A DNA stretch of 64,000 nucleotides from Epiperipatus broadwayi (taxonomy: Eukaryota > Onychophora > Udeonychophora > Euonychophora > Peripatidae), in NCBI GenBank assembly GCA_028023455.1, contig JAQFVV010006695.1, positions 312,001-376,000 on the forward strand, given 5' to 3'. Shown piece after piece: positions 23,969-35,548 of the stretch. The notes under the pieces were generated by a model. That model searched no databases, was not told the DNA's origin, and saw only the letters and a program-made list of their open reading frames with translations. Positions within the stretch are counted from its first letter, which is position 1. Each line of letters begins with the position of its first letter. The position numbers were made by a program, and so were the translations under genes.

Positions 23969-23997
23969 ATTAACAATCTACCACCCCATCTGGTTCA
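23969..23997 (+). mobile_element. Remnant of family 1 LTR 3' end
   Basis: CCACCCCATCTGGTTCA resembles the last bases of the 5' LTR (CCCACCCGGTTCA). The gag sequence therefore runs directly into the end of the downstream LTR, meaning most of the internal region and of the 3' LTR has been deleted. Confidence 0.5.
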
Positions 23998-23999
23998 TT

Positions 24000-25785
24000 A
24001 TATATTAAATAGTTAATTGGTTCATAATAGATGCAATATTGAATGAATGATTTCTTTTGTATGTGTGTTATTATTTATTAGTTCTTATTTTGCACATAAT
24101 AATTATCTATTCATGTACGGCCTATCATGAGGAAAGGTTTATAGATGGATATATTTATATGATAGGGATATATAATTGATACTTTCACTTACTTATAAAT
24201 AATTTTTTTTACTATTAAAAAGTTTTTCTAATTCCAAATATTTTTTATTTATTATTATTGATGTTTTATCTCATTTATAAATAAATTTTGTTGATTTAAA
24301 TCATCATCAAATGGTCAATGGTTTATTAGAATCATTTCTTTTTCAATCATCAGTTCATTATCTTATATATACCCCCACACCCAAACATTTTTTTAGTGTA
24401 TAATAACAGTGAGATAATAAAATGCACCTTCTAATTGATTTACAACTCATGTAAAAATATGATTATATATATTTAATGTAAATTCATCACTGAAGAGAGT
24501 TTATTGCGATATTCTACCTGAGTTCGAATTCTGAGGCATATACGGAATCCAAGAAAGAAGATAAGTATAGATGAACTAGCCTAAATTTAATTGTAATAAA
24601 GAGCTAGCCCATTGAAAGTAGGCGTGATCATTGATTAATTACTTCATCATATCATTCCTAGTATGTTAACCAAAGACCCTAGGTCCAATGGTAGTAAGAT
24701 ATGAATGCCACATCTCGGTAGGTAAAGACCATTATATATATTTATAGCCGTCAATTTTGGGGTTCTAAATATTAAGACCCAATCCGTTACATATTTATGT
24801 GATAACACACATGCAATTCACAAATGGTGACAAATATATATATATATACCCTCTACCAACACCTCTCCTACCTTTCCTAACAACAAATTCCCGGGGGTGC
24901 CAATTCTATTGATCATAGAATAAACTATTAGTCTGATTTTGCCTTAAAATTATCAATGAGGCTCTTAAATGATGTTCTACTTTAGCTTAGCTCAGTTGGG
25001 GCTACAGAGGTCTATGAGGTGTAAAATGTATATTAGATGTGGGAGGAAACATTTTGATCAATAGGAACAAGACATCTATTAAGTTCTAAAATAAATAAAG
25101 AATTAAAATTGGTAAAGTTCTACCATTTAAATTGACAAGTTATAGTCTATAACTTATCTCCTCCCATCACCCACATGCATTGAACCACCTCTATTATGTG
25201 AGAAAATTAAATTAATAAATAAAAATGTAATGCTGATTAACTATACTGCCTGGTAAGTTAGAGTTAAATATAAAATAAATATAACATTACTTAACTTTTA
25301 ATTGTATAGTAATTTAAACTTAGTAACTGAATTAATGTCTAATCTAAATAATAAGTGAATATCTCAGGGAATTAATTTATTGCATGGCAATTCTAAATCT
25401 ATATTTTCCAACAACTACTAAATTAAGCATTACTGTGATAAAATGGTAGCAGTTAGATAATGAAAGAAATAGGGTGCATTTTGATTTCAATTCATCTAAA
25501 TAATAACTAAATGATAAATTTTCAGAGAATCATTAAATAATTAACATTTCATACAGTGTTTAGATCGAGGAAAGCAACATTATCAGATTTGAACATGTTC
25601 ATCATTAATTATGGAATAGTGCAATCATGTCATAATAAATAAGTAAATGTGTGGAAATATGAAATACGAATGCATGTCAAAGAAGAATTCTGAACACAAC
25701 TTTAAATAAATAAAATGTTTATTTACAAGCATAACTTAAATAAACACTTGGTTTAATAGTTGACACATATACATGTTTTGATGAT
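24000..25785. other. No gene recognised; scattered SINE/LINE-like debris
   Basis: A box B-like GAGTTCGAATTCTG near 24511 and a box A-like TAGCTCAGTTGGGGC near 24990 are too far apart, and wrongly ordered, for a tRNA gene. A (TA)n tract is at 24833. The stretch 24660-24730 has the flavour of an old retroelement tail but no second copy is in the window. Confidence 0.4.
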
Positions 25786-25786
25786 T

Positions 25787-25791
25787 CCAAC
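25787..25791 (+). repeat. 5-bp TSD of solo LTR (left)
   Basis: CCAAC, repeated at 26432-26436. Five base pairs is normal for gypsy-type integrase. Confidence 0.75.
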
Positions 25792-26431
25792 TGTTATGTT
25801 TGGTTTGGATTACAGACCCAATCTACAGAAATAATACTAAGACAAGTATTACAATTAATATATTTATTATATCTACAAATATATTATACAATTCAATATA
25901 CAGTATATATACAAGTGAATATTTACAATGTTGAATATTGTAGTTTAACGTAAACTCTGGTTCTGCCTACCGCTTCCAGCTACACTTGATGGCTTGCCTC
26001 ATGGGTAGGGTGTATGGCTCTTCCAGCTGTACAAGACAGCTTGCCTTGAGCTGAGAGTGGTCTTAGCAATGTCCGGTCTCTGTGGGACTTGCCTAGCTGC
26101 ATAGACTAAATAGCATATAGTGCTATCAATGGGAATACTTGCTGCTGTTCAGGTTATTAGAGCTTCCCTGGGAGAATGCAAAGAGTCTTTTTAGGTTAGA
26201 CAGACATTCTTCGCTGATTCTCACAAAAGGCTGATTATTTATACCAAGATCCCGGACCTTATTGAAAACCTTCAGATTCAGCAAGCATCATTGCTTATTG
26301 GCCTGTAATAATCATTGGCTATGTTTTTATCTATACATCAGCCTATTGGCCTGTGGCAAACAATGCTTAATCCAATCAGATAAGGAGGCATCTGGAATAG
26401 TCCACTTCTGAGAGAAGGGAGGACTATAATG
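25792..26431 (-). mobile_element. Solo LTR, family 2
   Basis: It matches the two LTRs of the element at 38311-40727, in the same (minus) orientation, through the 'ttctgcctacc', 'tacaagacagcttgcct' and 'ggaatagtcca' blocks. A 5-bp CCAAC duplication flanks it. It contains the TATA region seen in the other copies (mutated to TATAAATAAT on the minus strand). No internal region is attached, so it arose by LTR-LTR recombination. The promoter-proximal terminus has changed from TGTTATAG to CATTATAG. Confidence 0.85.
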
Positions 26432-26436
26432 CCAAC
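26432..26436 (+). repeat. 5-bp TSD of solo LTR (right)
   Basis: CCAAC, the same as 25787-25791. Confidence 0.75.
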
Positions 26437-26439
26437 ATT

Positions 26440-29400
26440 AATGATTAAATGGTCTACATAAGAGCAAATAACATAAAGATAATTTTCTATATTTTATTTT
26501 AAACACATGCCAGCTATCAGTGCATTCTGATAGACTTATGGAAGAAACATTATATTTTCAGTACTAGAATAACAACACAAAACTTCTTGATATTATACTG
26601 GCAAAGTTGGCTCAAGCTATCAGTCAATTCTGATAAACATATGACACAGAGACATTATAATACTCCACTAAGATAATTAAATATAAAATTATTCTATATT
26701 TGATATTTTATTTTCAATACACTCAAGCTATTAATCACTTCTGATGTGCTCATGAAAATAAAACACTGTTAAACACTGACACTAAATTATAGAGTAAAAT
26801 TAAAGTTCTTGGCATTTCACTAAATGAGAGGAGTTTAAATCTAAGAGTAAAAGTAAGAATAAGAGTAAGATCAAACTATACTTTATAAATTAAATGAATA
26901 ATTCTATTAATTAGCTACACTTTGTCTTCTCTTGCTTGCTCATTCAAATGAGGATGGAACATTATGAGAGTTGATGGTATGAAATCTAAATAATTAATTT
27001 AAAATGATTTGAAATAATAATTAGAGTTACATATTACTAATGTATTTCTCCATATCTTCTAAATTAATACTTTACATGTGTCTGAATTATGCTATCTGTT
27101 ATACAATAATAAATATTACTAAATCCGATTGGTTTACTTATGAAATTGGGATCAATATCATAGTACGGATGATGACAATGGCCAACCAAGCTTTAATACA
27201 AATTCTACTTCAGCTGTTCTTGTGAGAAAAAATCTACTTTTATTTTCCTTTTTTATCAGCAAACTATCTCACACTTGGCTATAAATAAAAGATGAAAAAC
27301 ATTCCATAGGGCACATAGGGAAAAGACTTTAATAACTCTAATCATTTGAATAACTACACAATAGCTCCCAAGTCTAACTTCTGAGACTTAAAACAAAGTG
27401 GCTTGAACACGGTCTCATCACCAAAAATAATGGAGATACACTACTTGGCTTCTCATACTATAATTCATAAAATACAACTACTAAATCTGGAAGTTATAAT
27501 CTACTCCTAACAAATACTTCAATAAACTAAGGGAGAGCTTTCTCAATCCCAATAATATACTATATAATCCATGTCAAATGCTCAAATAAATTGGGAGAGC
27601 TCATCTTGATCCCAGATAATACACTACATAACATAAATAACTTCACTCTGCATAGCCACTAAATATATTTCAATCTAAGCATAATAAAGAAATAATAAAT
27701 TCACACTTAAATAAATCTCTAATCTTCCAACTTCTTTTTGGCACATTTTCATCATCTGAAACCGATGGCATTAAAGTATTTTTACTTCCAAATCAAACAT
27801 TTTAACATAGCTAGATTAAATAACAGACACGTAAATATAAGCATAATAATGCACAAACAATTTCAAACCCCAATAGATAAAGAACTACTGTAACCCCAAT
27901 AGATAAAGAACTACTGTAACGATATCAACTAATAGTGGTAATAAAGAATAAATCTCTCATTTCTGACAAGTGTAATATTTTAACTTGGGAATATCTAATT
28001 ATTATTAAATAAGCAAGACAAAATAACTTCTATCAAGCAAAGACAAAATAACTTCTTTTTTTTTTAAATGCATTTTGCATTAGCACAAAATTGAAATAAA
28101 AGTTTGATTTAGGATAAATAACAAATCTTAAAATTCTGAGTTAAATAATTATTATGAGACAATTAATTTATAACTTATTGAAAAATGCAAAGATAAACAA
28201 TAAATTTTATATAATGAGGTCTTGTCAACAATACGCTGTTCACCTTTTAACACTGAATGGATGTTTCTATTTCTAACACGCACATAGAAACATAAATACA
28301 CAATAAAAACTATATTAAAATCATATTAATTACCTGGTATAATATTTTTTCATATTATACCTTGTTAGATGTTCTTGAAGAGAAACATAAAAAAAAAATC
28401 ATAAGACAATATTTTAAATCTATCTGCTATTGAATGCTAACAAATAATAATAATAACTAAAGCTTTTTTTTTCTTCTTGGTTGGAAATGAAAGGTTCATT
28501 TATAATCTGTAAATCACATATCTTAGTCATATATTAAATGATGGGTAGTAATTGGTATAAACATAAATATTGGAAAACACATAATGATTTCCTGCAGGAA
28601 GATAAATATTAATTTGAATTCAATTTAGCAGCACTTAAAGTCTTTAGCAATTGCTAATGACCGCTGGCAATATTAAAAATGAAAAATCTTCATTAGGTAA
28701 TAAACATTTTTTTGGCATAATTTTAGGCATAAGTAGAGCAATAATTTATTATTTAATTCATTAGATATATTTAAGCATTTGTTCTGAATTTTCAAAGACC
28801 ATTCATCAAGCAAGTCATGACTCAGTTAATAAAATCCATCTAAGTTCATGTAAGTTTGTTTTAACACATTTTAAATACGAAGATTCAACTGCAAATGAGA
28901 ACAATAAATAAAAGAAATTCAAATCAGTTTTACGCTCTTCTACTCATTTATTCCAGAATATGGAGAGAGAAAGTTAATAATTAATCCATTAAAGTCTACA
29001 TTACACATTTGTTCTTCTTTTCTTTTAAATACTAATGGTTAGGTAAATGTTTTAACAATAATAATAATGATAAAGCAGGTTAGAATCAATTATCATTTGC
29101 ACACATCTTACTTACTTCTTTTATAATTAGCAAGATTTATTAACAAAGAGTCACAGGCATTTAGTGAAAGTGTTCATAATTTTTCCAAAGTAATAAAAGA
29201 GGTTATACATTTCAGTTACTTTGTTAACATTAGAATTAAATTTTAAGTAAAATAATTTTGAAATATAAACACACATTTCCATTATTTCTTTAAGATTAAA
29301 AAATTAAAGTTAAATAGTTTTATAATATAGCACACATATGTATGCCAAACAATGGCTTTAGAATTTAAAAGAGCTAAGAATAAAAAAGATGTACCTTTTT

Positions 29401-30620
29401 ACTGTTGTTTACGTTTCCATGTTCTAGAGAATTAACAATGTTTTTCACTTTCAAACTTGGGTCTTGGAAGAATCAGCTTATAAAACAAAATTGTACTAAT
29501 AAAACTTTTATAATGAAATCAGAAAGCAATGTGCAGTTCAGTGAAGTCAAAATGAAATCCTCTCTTTGTAAAAGATTTCCCTTTTTTATAGATCCCAGAC
29601 TATTACCCAAGCATCTATTCTTTCAATAATCCAAGGTCATTTGAAAGTTCAAAGATCTCTAGAAACAGAATTGCTCCACCCATTGCACTGAAATTTTAAT
29701 TAGGATAAGATTATGCAAGAAACTTTTTGTCTTGAAAAAGAAATAAAGCAAAAAAAATTCATTCTGTCTGTTAATAAAAAAAATATTAAACTGAACTAAG
29801 AATAAAATATTTTACATTTCTAAAGCAACAGAATAAAATTAATGATAATTATTTTAGCAAATAAAATATTTAATAGTATAATTGTTGTTTAATAATTCAC
29901 CAAACCAGTGATCCATTGATTCATTTAAATTGTAACTAAGCTGGTTATTCAAACTATTGGTTATGAAATCAAATATTTTGCTATGAGACATGATATTTGG
30001 TGGTTTAATGAAGTATATGAATAGAAAATGAAGCTGAAAAATGGCACACACATACATAAACATTCACAATTAATATACCACAGGTACTAAACTGATCTGA
30101 TTGAAGTGAAGGTTTCTATGATGATGAGTCACATATATTGTACTGTTTACACTATTGAAATAATATTATTTACTATTGATTAAAATATTATAAGCAAATA
30201 AACCAGAGAATTATCTAAACAAATATCAATACTGTTCTGCTGACAAATAAAACAAATTTGGAATCAACTTAAACTAAACTGATAACTTCTGTGACAAGCC
30301 ACACCCTTCCTACCATCAATTACTCACTAAAGAAAAATATTAAACATCTCAAAACCTTCAAATTATATCCATAAGTGCTTTTAACATAGTTTTTAGGTCA
30401 GTAATAAAAAAATTTAAAAATTTCAGGTTATTTCATTTTTTTTAATAAGATGTTATAAGCTGTTACTGAAACAGTGCTACATAATTAAAACCAATATTTC
30501 TGGTGCCGATCCAGAAGGTTACAATATATAAAGACAAGTAAAGTTATAGGCTCATTTCAATCTAAAAGTTATATTATTTTTGTCATGGTTGTAATTATAT
30601 CAGGAGCTTTTTTTTTCATT
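26440..30620. other. 4.2 kb AT-rich stretch, no gene or element recognised
   Basis: Only a short tandem duplication is visible (26-bp unit 'taaccccaatagataaag', about 27870-27921). ORFs at 27040, 29405 and minus 29854 are short and without recognisable motifs. It may be intronic. Confidence 0.5.
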
Positions 30621-30621
30621 A

Positions 30622-30726
30622 ATTTTTTTTCCATGTGTCATAGCATTGGCTGGGAAGCAAACCCGATAACCCTGGACAACTGCTTGTAAGACAGCTATGC
30701 TGACCTCTCAACCACTGATGCTTGAC
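30622..30726 (-). mobile_element. tRNA-derived SINE, copy 2
   Basis: The minus strand begins GTCAAGCAT, has box A (GTGGTTGAGAGGTC), a class II-sized variable arm and box B (CGGGTTTGCTTCCC), and ends CTATGACACATGG followed by an A-run. The same layout occurs at 41059-41162, with several substitutions. The A-run gives the retroposition polarity. No convincing TSD. Confidence 0.75.
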
Positions 30727-30729
30727 TTT

Positions 30730-31990
30730 GTAATAAAAAAGCTTATATCTACATCTTTGAATTTGATTTAGTGACATAAATGGTTAAAGAGTTTTATGAT
30801 TTCAATATATAATAAGGTGAGTTAAACTTTAAAATTACGAATCAAGAATAATTTTATATTAACATTTGTAATTTCACAGTAAGACTTCTAATAACTGATA
30901 TTGGAAGCTATTCTGAAATTCTGATTGGCATTGAATGACTTAATCAGCTATTGCCACCAGTGTACTTCTGATAAAAGCAATAAGATTAATTGAAACTTCT
31001 CTGCAATTTCTTTTCTGAAAAGCGATATTTTTTTAAGTCAGTATTTCAATGCTTTGAAACTATTGAAGTGATTGGAGAAGGAAAATTTTTAGCATGTTTT
31101 CACTATCTAACTATATCAACAATGCTTTACAAAATCGAAATAGCCAGTTTATTTAAAGTGTTTAAAGAGATTATTCAATAATAAGAATACTGATTATTTA
31201 AAGTCGATCACTATTTTTCCTAAAGCTGGAATGCTTCTTCATTTAACCATTTTGGATTATCATATATATTTCAGCTGAGATGTAAGAAGGAAAAAGAGAT
31301 CAATAAAAACAGAAATATCTCAGTAGGAGTAAATTTGTCTTATATAGATAGATAAAAAAAAATTCTAAGGTAGAACCTCCTCCAATAGACTCTTGTACAG
31401 CAACAGATTTGAGTAGTTTTATATTCTTTTTGACTCCCAACTAAAAATAAGTAATTTCAATCAATTTTGGATTAGCTGAGTTGATTATGAGCAGCTAATT
31501 GAAAGAATAATTCCAACTGTATTGAAAAATTTTTCCAATTTATTCAGAGTGAATTATAAAGATAACAAGCAGATGTAATATTTAGTGTCGATCAAGATTC
31601 TTTTACATATATATCAAAAGCTCAGAACATACATTAAAATGGAAAAGCAATTATTCTTTTTCACAGACAATTCATTAAAAAAAAACAAATTATTCTTTTT
31701 TGATTTTCTTCAATAAATACTATATGCTGATTACTTCAGGTACCAAATGATGCTTAAACTAAAGTTGTATATTGATTTCATTCAATGACTACATTTTATT
31801 TTCTGCATTGCCATTCTAGATTTAATATTATTACAAATAATTCTTTAAAGAGTTTAATGGTTTTGAAATACTTAATTTTTTTTTCAGATATGTACCATTA
31901 ATGGAATAAATTCTGCTATTGTAGGCATAGCAGTATTCAATTATGTAATGCAAATTTATTTTAAATAGATCTACTTTACTTTATAAACAC
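30730..31990. other. AT-rich stretch, nothing recognised
   Basis: No coding sequence with support (the 63-codon frame at 30990 is isolated) and no repeat boundary seen. Confidence 0.5.
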
Positions 31991-32090
31991 AATATATTCA
32001 TAAAAACTAAAGAGCAGGCAATAGCTCTGACAAGCTTTATTGATAATTGCCGGCAAGAGAAAACATTTAAAAAATCTCTATCTAGAAATT

Positions 32091-32146
32091 ATCCATATCC
32101 TCAGACCAATTTCATGCTTTTGGCACTCCTCAGTGAGGTGCTATAA
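32091..32146 (-). ncRNA. Hammerhead ribozyme copy 6 (intact core)
   Basis: CUGAGGA (allowed at the variable position), stem II GUGC/GCAU with a CAAAA loop, GAAA, stem III UUGG, UC. Stem I pairs CCUCA with UGAGG. Cleavage is predicted between 32104 and 32103 on the minus strand. Stem II differs from copy 3 by paired changes. Confidence 0.8.
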
Positions 32147-32502
32147 TATATCAGACACCAGATCCAAATAGTAACTCAAAGCCAGCACTTATCTGATGGT
32201 TAACCTTTAAATAAACAATCTGAAATTTTCAGACACCTATATGTTTTCAAACATAGCCATCCAACTTAAATAGCTATGTGGGCTGATAATTCTTCAGCCA
32301 TATTATATAATAATAATCTTAGCAATATACCATTAGTTAAGACTTAAAAGCAAAAGCAATTTTAGTATCTAAAAATAAGTCATACATAATGATTTGGTAA
32401 GCTTATAATTATAAAAACTAAAGAGCATGCAGTATCTCTAACAAACTTTATTGATAAATGCCGGCAAGAAAAAGCATTTGAAATATCTCTATCTGGAAAT
32501 TA

Positions 32503-32555
32503 TCATTATCCTCTGACCAGTTTCATGCTTTTAGCATTCCTCAGGGAGGTGCTAA
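32503..32555 (-). ncRNA. Hammerhead ribozyme copy 7 (intact core)
   Basis: CUGAGGA, stem II AUGC/GCAU (perfect, loop UAAAA), GAAA, CUGG, UC, then AGAGGA. Stem I pairs CCUC/GAGG, but the pair next to the cleavage site is an A-C mismatch that may slow cleavage. It lies 410 bp from copy 6, same strand. Confidence 0.77.
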
Positions 32556-32868
32556 GATGTATGACCTATTTTTAGCTACTAAATAGCTTTTGAATTTATG
32601 TCTAAAGCAATGTTACATTGCTAAGACTTAATATATGATATAGCTGAAGAATTCTCAGCCCCATATAGCTATTTAAGTTGAATAACTAGGTATGAAGACA
32701 TATAGGTGTCTGAAAATTTCAGATTGTTTACTTAAAAGTTACTTATCAGATAAATGGTGGCTTTCACAGAGGCAAAACTCTCCATACAGTAGTACCACTC
32801 AGTGCAAATCAAAGTAATCAATGGATGCAGAAAGGTTTGTGCATAAAATTCCTATCTACTGCCTACTC

Positions 32869-32924
32869 ATCCAATATTTCCAGACTAATTTCTAGCTTGT
32901 GGCTTTCATTGAGGAGCCTTGGAT
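32869..32924 (-). ncRNA. Hammerhead ribozyme copy 8 (core deletion)
   Basis: It aligns with the 450-bp subfamily ribozyme, including the outer ATCCAA/TTGGAT helix and GAAA, but three bases (CTG) are missing from the CUGAUGA box. Inactive. Confidence 0.7.
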
Positions 32925-33337
32925 ATTAGAGCACTGCATCCAGATCTTAGGATCTAATGGAACCAGCATCTTTTACTTTTTTTATCTGACTCTAAAGCTT
33001 TGAGTCCAAAATGAAAACACAGTTTTCAAGCTAAGCTTATTAGCTTGTATAGTTATATAGATCTAAACTCAGTTCAGCATCCATACTTTTTGTTGCCTTT
33101 GGTTCTTTAATAAACACAATCACTATAATCCTATTCTGCAGGATTAGTATTAAATCATCAAACATCACATGATCACCATTCTTTATGCTTAACACAAGCT
33201 ATTTTTCACAGAGGCAAACCTTTCCATACAGTAGTGCCACTCAGTGCAAGCCAGAGTAATTGATGGATGCAGGAAGGTTTGTGCATAAAATCCCTATCTA
33301 GTGCCTACTCATCCAATATCCCCAGATTAGTTTTTAG

Positions 33338-33389
33338 CTCCTCACTGATGAAAGCCACAAGCTAGAAACTAGTCTGAGGATATTGGATG
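33338..33389 (+). ncRNA. Hammerhead ribozyme copy 9 (at inversion junction, core intact)
   Basis: CUGAUGA at 33345-33351, GAAA at 33365-33368, CTAG, UC at 33373-33374; cleavage is predicted after 33374. Stem I is CCUCA/UGAGG. Upstream, the monomer switches to the opposite strand, so 33311-33337 is an inverted partial copy of 33363-33389 and can also pair with it. That alternative long hairpin would compete with ribozyme folding. Confidence 0.75.
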
Positions 33390-33587
33390 AGTAAGCACTA
33401 AATAGGGCTTTTATGCACAACCTTCCTACATCTGTTGATTAGTCTGGCTTGCACTGAGTGACACTATTGTATAGAGAGTTTTGCATCTGTGAAAAACAGC
33501 TTGTGCAAGAATAATGGTTATCATGTGATGTTTGATAAGTGCTGACTTTGAGTTGATATTTTGGATCTGGTGTCTGAAATCTCCTAG

Positions 33588-33636
33588 TGCTTCACTGAGG
33601 AATGCCAAAAGCATGAAACTGATATGAGGATAGGGA
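33588..33636 (+). ncRNA. Hammerhead ribozyme copy 10 (UA cleavage site)
   Basis: CUGAGGA at 33595-33601, stem II AUGC/GCAU with a CAAAA loop, GAAA at 33615-33618, then CUGA-UA instead of CUGG-UC. UA is a permitted UH site, but the short stem III loses its closing pair. Stem I is CUUCA/UGAGG with one G-U. Possibly weakly active. Confidence 0.7.
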
Positions 33637-33763
33637 TAATTTCTAGATAGATTTTTTAAATGCTTTTTCTAGCCAGCATTACTCAATAAAGTTTGTTAGA
33701 GCTATTGCATGTTCTTTAGTTTTTATAATTACAAGCTTATTAGGTCACAAATTATGCCTAATA

Positions 33764-35209
33764 GTACTTAGGTAGTAGTCCTGCAATGTAGGGGAGATGG
33801 TACACCTTTTCACATCTGCAATAAATGTGTAATCTTGCAATCATGTAAAATTTAGGCAAAATAAACCTGGCAATGTTGTCCGATCTCGTGTGAAAACACA
33901 TTTCTTTATCTAGTTTTTATTTCAATGGTGTTTTTGCTTCATGCAAATATTACTACTTCTGATTTACTCCAGTTCATTTGATTTTAAGTGTGAAAGTATA
34001 CATAGTGTTCATTTTTGGTCCTTTGATTTTCTTTTCATAACTTCCTAATGCCGGTTATGATCATTTTAGCATGAAACGCAGATATAAACTTCATGAATCC
34101 AGCAACTGGGTTTACACACAAAACATTGAAAGACTATGGGATTCTGAAAAATGGGAAAATAAGCAGAAGGAAGGGACATCAAGGCAACACCTCAATTCAT
34201 ATCTGGACAAAAATATGTGTTATGTAGATTGCATAAAAATGACGCATTCATTATTTGCATACTGAACAACATAAAAAAAAAATTTCCAACAGGATGAAAA
34301 GTTAATAAATGTGTTGTAATTTATATTTCTTTATTTTTGGGAATTTTTTGTTTTGTTTTTAACAAAAAAATACATTCATTTATTAGCATTTATGTGGAAA
34401 ATCCCGTTCAGCTGTGACAATTCCTGTTATATATTAGACAGTAAGTAGCATATATGTATATATATATTTTTTGTAAATAATATTTAAAAAAGATAATAAT
34501 TTAGTGATTGTTTTGCCCATATTTAAAGTAACATTTTGATACTAGAGTAATGGCACTTCGTATTTTACAAATGTTTGGACCAAGAAAATATACCTTTTAA
34601 GATTGGCTTTTTTTTTTTGTGAAATTCATCTCTTTAGTGTTGTTATAAATTTTACAGTGTGAAAGCCATATATATTTCTGTATGGCAAATCAATATTGAT
34701 TTTTAAAATGTTCTTTTTAATATTAGTCATTGTTATAAATTTTAAAGATTTTGTGTGAAAGTTGTATATATTTGTGTATGGCAAATCAATTTTTTTTTAA
34801 AAGTTTCTTTTTAATGTCAATTTCTTGCTCAAATTTATATATCTTTATTATTGTTATAAATTTAAATTCTGCTCATTTACTATTGTTATAAATTTTATAC
34901 TTTTTTGTGCGAAAGTCATATATAATTCCGCGCCATATTTTATACTTAGTTGTGTGAAAATGGTAAAGAACATGTATTAGACATGGTATGCCTTTTCACA
35001 TACATCTTCAACCTGCCAATAACTTTGTAAATCATGATCCATGTTCATGTTACTTTTGCAAATCTTGTAAAAAATATCGTGTACAAGATCTTTGTATGTG
35101 TTATTTGGTCAGATTACAAGATTACATAATTATCAGCAGATTGATATGAATTGAAAGGGGGCAACAGATCTATTACATGCTCCATGTTGCAGGACTAATA
35201 CCTAAGTAC
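33764..35209. mobile_element. Inverted-repeat-bounded element of unknown type
   Basis: GTACTTAGGTA-TAGTCCTGCAA at 33764-33787 is inverted at 35187-35209, and similarity continues discontinuously inward (the 'gtaatcttg' blocks). The interior has a 64-codon ORF (34071-34265) with a lysine- and tryptophan-rich product I do not recognise, and diverged tandem units at 34640-34970. It lies directly beside ribozyme cluster 3. It could be an old TIR transposon or an inverted duplication. Confidence 0.5.
34640..34970 (+). repeat. Diverged tandem repeat ('gttataaatttta' units)
   Basis: Three to four irregular units of about 80-110 bp each contain TTGTTATAAATTT, then a TGTG(T/C)GAAAG block and 'atatat'. 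Boundaries are approximate. Confidence 0.55.
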
Positions 35210-35242
35210 CCATCTAACAGGATTTAGTATTTAGTTTATCTA

Positions 35243-35314
35243 TTTGATATCAAAATTAACCTGTGCCTACCCTCACAATTTGATATCAAAGTTAACCTGT
35301 GCCTACCCTCACCA
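35243..35314 (+). repeat. 36-bp direct repeat, two copies
   Basis: 'ttgatatcaaa(a/g)ttaacc' followed by 'tgtgcctaccctcac' occurs twice, 36 bp apart, with one substitution. Confidence 0.85.
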
Positions 35315-35409
35315 TGCCTGAGTAAGAATAGCAAAATTATGTCAGAGTTAATTATCTCTTGGTCAGATAAAATAAAACCCAGAACGACTCAGTAATTTTA
35401 CGCAATTTA

Positions 35410-35548
35410 TTAACATATGCTTATAATGATGAACAAATATAGATTAGCTAAAATGTTACAACAAAATATAAATACAAAAGTTAACACATCTATTGCATAC
35501 AAGTCCCTTCACTGTTTTTGAGGAATTTATAATGATGAACAAATATAT
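35410..35548. repeat. Flanking duplication, left part (split by solo LTR)
   Basis: 'agctaaaatgttacaac' through 'cactgtttttgagga' (35447-35525) is repeated at 37361-37440 on the other side of the solo LTR with several substitutions. The phrase 'ataatgatgaacaaatata' occurs twice on the left side. The LTR thus landed in a pre-existing tandem repeat, itself possibly the end of another LTR. Confidence 0.6.

Larger units (their letters stand above)
31995..33755. mobile_element. Hammerhead-ribozyme repeat cluster 3 (mixed subfamilies)
   Basis: Two roughly 410-bp minus-strand monomers (ribozymes at 32091 and 32503) are followed by an inversion. Next come minus monomers of the 450-bp subfamily (ribozyme remnant at 32869), a second inversion inside a ribozyme at about 33338, and a plus-strand 410-bp type unit with its ribozyme at 33588. 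The two outer ends match each other: 'aaaaactaaagagca(g/t)gc' at about 31997 and its complement near 33715. The whole is therefore a symmetrical nest, with 450-bp units embedded in 410-bp units. No ORF is supported. Confidence 0.78.

Noticed and set aside
24985-25020. tRNA box A-like sequence TAGCTCAGTTGGGGC
   Set aside because: No box B follows at a suitable distance and no cloverleaf forms.
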